The translations under genes were made by a program, and so were the position numbers. 64,000 nt of DNA from Welwitschia mirabilis (Eukaryota; Gnetophyta; Gnetopsida; Welwitschiales), in contig JBOZIK010000001.1 of the NCBI GenBank assembly GCA_051453625.1, positions 222,436,644 to 222,500,643 of the forward strand, written 5' to 3'. The notes beneath the pieces were generated by a model, which was not told the origin of the DNA, did not search any database, and saw only the letters and a list, made by a program, of their open reading frames with translations. Within the stretch, counting starts at the first letter, position 1. Each line of letters opens with the position of its first letter. Shown in pieces: positions 61,932 to 64,000 of this stretch.

Positions 61932-62223
61932 ATAATTATCCTAATCATTTATGAATTTGTCATCTTCACTATTTTTATCAGAAAAATAATCATATTTTTC
62001 AATATCTTCATCAATTAATCTTATCTTTCTTACAATTGTTAATCTTACTATGGTAGCTAGATGTTCTAGATAGGTCTCCTAATAAGTCCTATAGTTAAGC
62101 ATGAAACAAGGTTAGCTAGTGATTAAAGTAGAAGGTCCTTTTTAGATGACTAGCTTGGACTCATCTTTATAGATGTAGGTTTTTTAACCTCTTATTAAAA
62201 CTAGCATAAGTAGACCAGGAAGT

Positions 62224-62309
62224 GAACTTTACCTTGTAGTTTTTTAATATGGAGTTTACCTCACAGTTTTTTACTTTATGGAGTTTACCTCATAGTTTTT
62301 TACTTTGTT
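62224..62309. repeat. 29-bp tandem repeat, 3 copies, next to the Tat-like 5' LTR
   Basis: Units 62224-62251, 62252-62280 and 62281-62309, each of the form 'gagtttacctcatagttttttacttt'-like with few changes. They lie where the primer site and leader are expected on the minus strand. No primer binding site could be recognised. Confidence 0.88.
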
Positions 62310-62317
62310 TTCATTTT

Positions 62318-62675
62318 TGTAAAAATATAATTATTGTCAAAGGTTAACCATCAAAAGAATAAATCACCTAAAAAAAATTTTGAGTTAAATAAGATAAATG
62401 AAGGTAGAGAAAAATGTAAATCATATAGTATACAACATCTTTGTTTGCCTAAGAAATGAAACTATCATTAAAGAATGTAATAACTTAAGCTATTAAAATC
62501 AAATAAGAATCTATATTATGGAATAATCAAAGTGCATTTTTTTAAGTAAAATAAGAAATGGAAATCTACTTTTATCTTACAAAGGTAAACCTATCTAGAC
62601 ACTATTAACATCTCTTATTTTTTCCATTTTTCATCAAATTATATAACACTAAAATGAAATTATTACTTGTATGAA
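62318..62675 (-). repeat. Tat-like 5' LTR, truncated
   Basis: Aligns with 41205-41573 of the 3' LTR in the same orientation. The match breaks off sharply at 62675, where the Athila-like LTR begins. Confidence 0.85.
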
Positions 62676-63689
62676 TGTTGCATTGCCAATTTAAGGTTAT
62701 TTGACGGGGTTTTATGAGTTATTTTGCAGGACTTTTATATAGGTTTAGGTGCAATTCTAAGAATTTTGGAGATACAAAAAGAAATCTTGAAAAAGTGTAA
62801 TTCTTATCCGAATTTGATGTATTAAAGGCACTTTCTGATGCACAGAGCTTTGAAGAAGGTTTAATGACAGAAATGTTAAGTTCTCTTTAAGGAAATGAGC
62901 AAAGAAGACTGTCCTCTCCTTCGTGATCTTCATGACAGGTAGGACGATAACTGCTAATGTGGACAACTGAATCAACAATGAGTCATCAATCAAAGTTACA
63001 TTTTATAATGTATTTTCATTCCTTTTATTGTTCATATGATAGTTCAAATGACACTAACATGTAATTGAATCTCATAACTATCCTTAACTATTTTGTCCAT
63101 TTCTGAGTTGTAAAGGAGCGTGCCTTTCTGCACCTACCATTTGTCTTTTTCTATTGTATATTGTTATAAAGAAATCCTCCTTTAACTCTTCTTCTCATCT
63201 TTGTTACGCTACAAATCCTTTTGATAAGGCATCAAAGGGCAGGAGATCCATCTGTGTGTGTTACAGAAAGACATGCACTTGGTGGAGGGTTGTGTATCCT
63301 CTATTGAGACTTAGCTATTTTGTAACCCAGATGTAATTACTCTTTTAATATAAATCTTGGTTTTCTTTTCATGTTTGCATCTTAGGTTTTCTAATTACCC
63401 TTATGGTTTATTATTGCCCTTGATCTAGTGACAATTTCTTAGATGACATAGATCATTAAGGGCATCCTTTATTAAGGCTGAAAACAAGTAGAATTAGGGT
63501 TATTTTTGCATTACATGTTATTTTAAATTGTATTTTTCATTTTACATTATACTTTTATTTCTTACATTATTATCTATTTTTGGTTCTTAGTTTCATTTGC
63601 AAAGCAACCTAAGTCTTATCTCATAGACTTCCATGAGATAAATGATAGGATTTCTTTGAATGTAAAAACTTATACAAATACACACTGCA
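62676..63689 (+). repeat. Athila-like 5' LTR
   Basis: About 1014 bp. The left end is set by the break of Tat LTR similarity and a TG; the right end by CA six bases before the primer site. The part around 63410-63490 matches the window start. Confidence 0.72.
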
Positions 63690-63695
63690 ATATTT

Positions 63696-63713
63696 TGGTG
63701 CCATTGTTGGGGA
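63696..63713 (+). promoter_or_regulatory. Athila-like primer binding site (tRNA-Asp type)
   Basis: TGGTGCCATTGTTGGGGA matches the conserved TGGCGCCGTTGCCGGGGA except for four transitions, all in or next to CG sites. Confidence 0.85.
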
Positions 63714-64000
63714 AGACTGTTGAAGAGTACAAGGGTTATCATCATTTAGGTGAGTATATTAAATTTCTATTTGATTATTTATTTATTTGATATTGTATTT
63801 TAGTAGGAGCTATAGGTTTATTATGTGCCTTTGTTTTAAGTTTTAGATTTTCAAATTCGGTTTTCTATAGAAAAAGTGTGGTTATCCCCTCTGTTATCCC
63901 ATGACAGTCAAGATGACAATGTGCTATGTTTTTTTACTTTTAGTTTTATTTTTGGATTGTGATTTTTCTAAAATAAATTAGTATCCATCTCCTTTATTAT

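Larger units (their letters stand above)
41205..62675 (-). mobile_element. Tat/Ogre-like Ty3/gypsy element, split by a copia insertion
   Basis: A minus-strand LTR retrotransposon. From high to low coordinates: 5' LTR remnant (62318-62675), gag (about 61.0-61.7 kb), protease (59.8-60 kb), reverse transcriptase (58.2-58.8 kb), RNase H (57.2-57.45 kb), integrase (56.15-56.34 kb), 3' UTR, polypurine tract and 3' LTR. The order RT, RNase H, integrase is that of gypsy. The gag style and the VDYGAKLN protease point to the Tat lineage. A copia element of 10 kb sits in the 3' UTR, and an Athila-like element cuts the 5' LTR. Without the copia the element spans roughly 11.4 kb. All genes are broken. Confidence 0.82.
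62676..64000 (+). mobile_element. Athila-like Ty3/gypsy element, 5' end
   Basis: LTR at 62676-63689 (TGTTGCATTGCC to CACTGCA), followed by a tRNA-Asp type primer site and leader sequence to the window edge. Orientation is plus, opposite to the Tat-like element it interrupts. ATGAA (62671-62675) would be the left target duplication. No coding sequence is reached within the window; the frames at 62757-62993 (minus) and 63154-63336 (plus) lie inside the LTR and are taken as chance. Confidence 0.75.

Overview
The window looks like nuclear DNA of a flowering plant: very AT-rich, gene-poor, in a draft assembly with nine runs of N. The plant signals are a decayed type-B response regulator (cytokinin signalling), plant-lineage retrotransposons (SIRE/Maximus-like Ty1/copia, Tat/Ogre-like and Athila-like Ty3/gypsy), a plant L1-type LINE with a DUF4283 ORF1, and a TRIM. 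I cannot name the species. I see no intact host gene, tRNA, rRNA or CRISPR array.

Layout. 1-400: remnant of the 3' part of an Athila-like LTR. 400-5700: no recognisable gene, one cluster of CACTA-like subterminal repeats. 5710-11460: two direct paralogous copies (A and B) of a repeat of about 2.5 kb, joined at a 100-N gap; each carries an exon-like stretch. 16211-17285: a third, inverted partial copy (C). 18335-18634: a CACTA-like right end. 19827-19924: a TG microsatellite running into a gap. 20993-22377: weak coding remnants. 25381-25960 (minus): type-B ARR pseudogene. 30215-30717: complete TRIM with both LTRs, a tRNA-iMet primer site and a near-perfect 5-bp target duplication. 31021-31216: a perfect hairpin and another CACTA-like end. 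34295-34357: a heptamer array.

From about 37 kb to the right edge lies a nest of elements. A minus-strand LINE (about 37.2-41.2 kb) is cut inside ORF1 by a minus-strand Tat/Ogre-like element (about 41.2-62.68 kb). That element was entered in its 3' UTR by a plus-strand SIRE-like copia element (44458-54499) and in its 5' LTR by a plus-strand Athila-like element that begins at 62676 and leaves the window. Inferred order: LINE, then Tat, then copia and Athila (order of these two unknown).

All elements are dead. The breaks at conserved positions are strikingly biased: Gln and Trp codons turned into stops, and Asp or Glu turned into Asn or Lys, as expected from C-to-T deamination of methylated cytosines on either strand. 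Two of the N runs are flanked by the same sequence on both sides and are probably contig overlaps rather than missing DNA.
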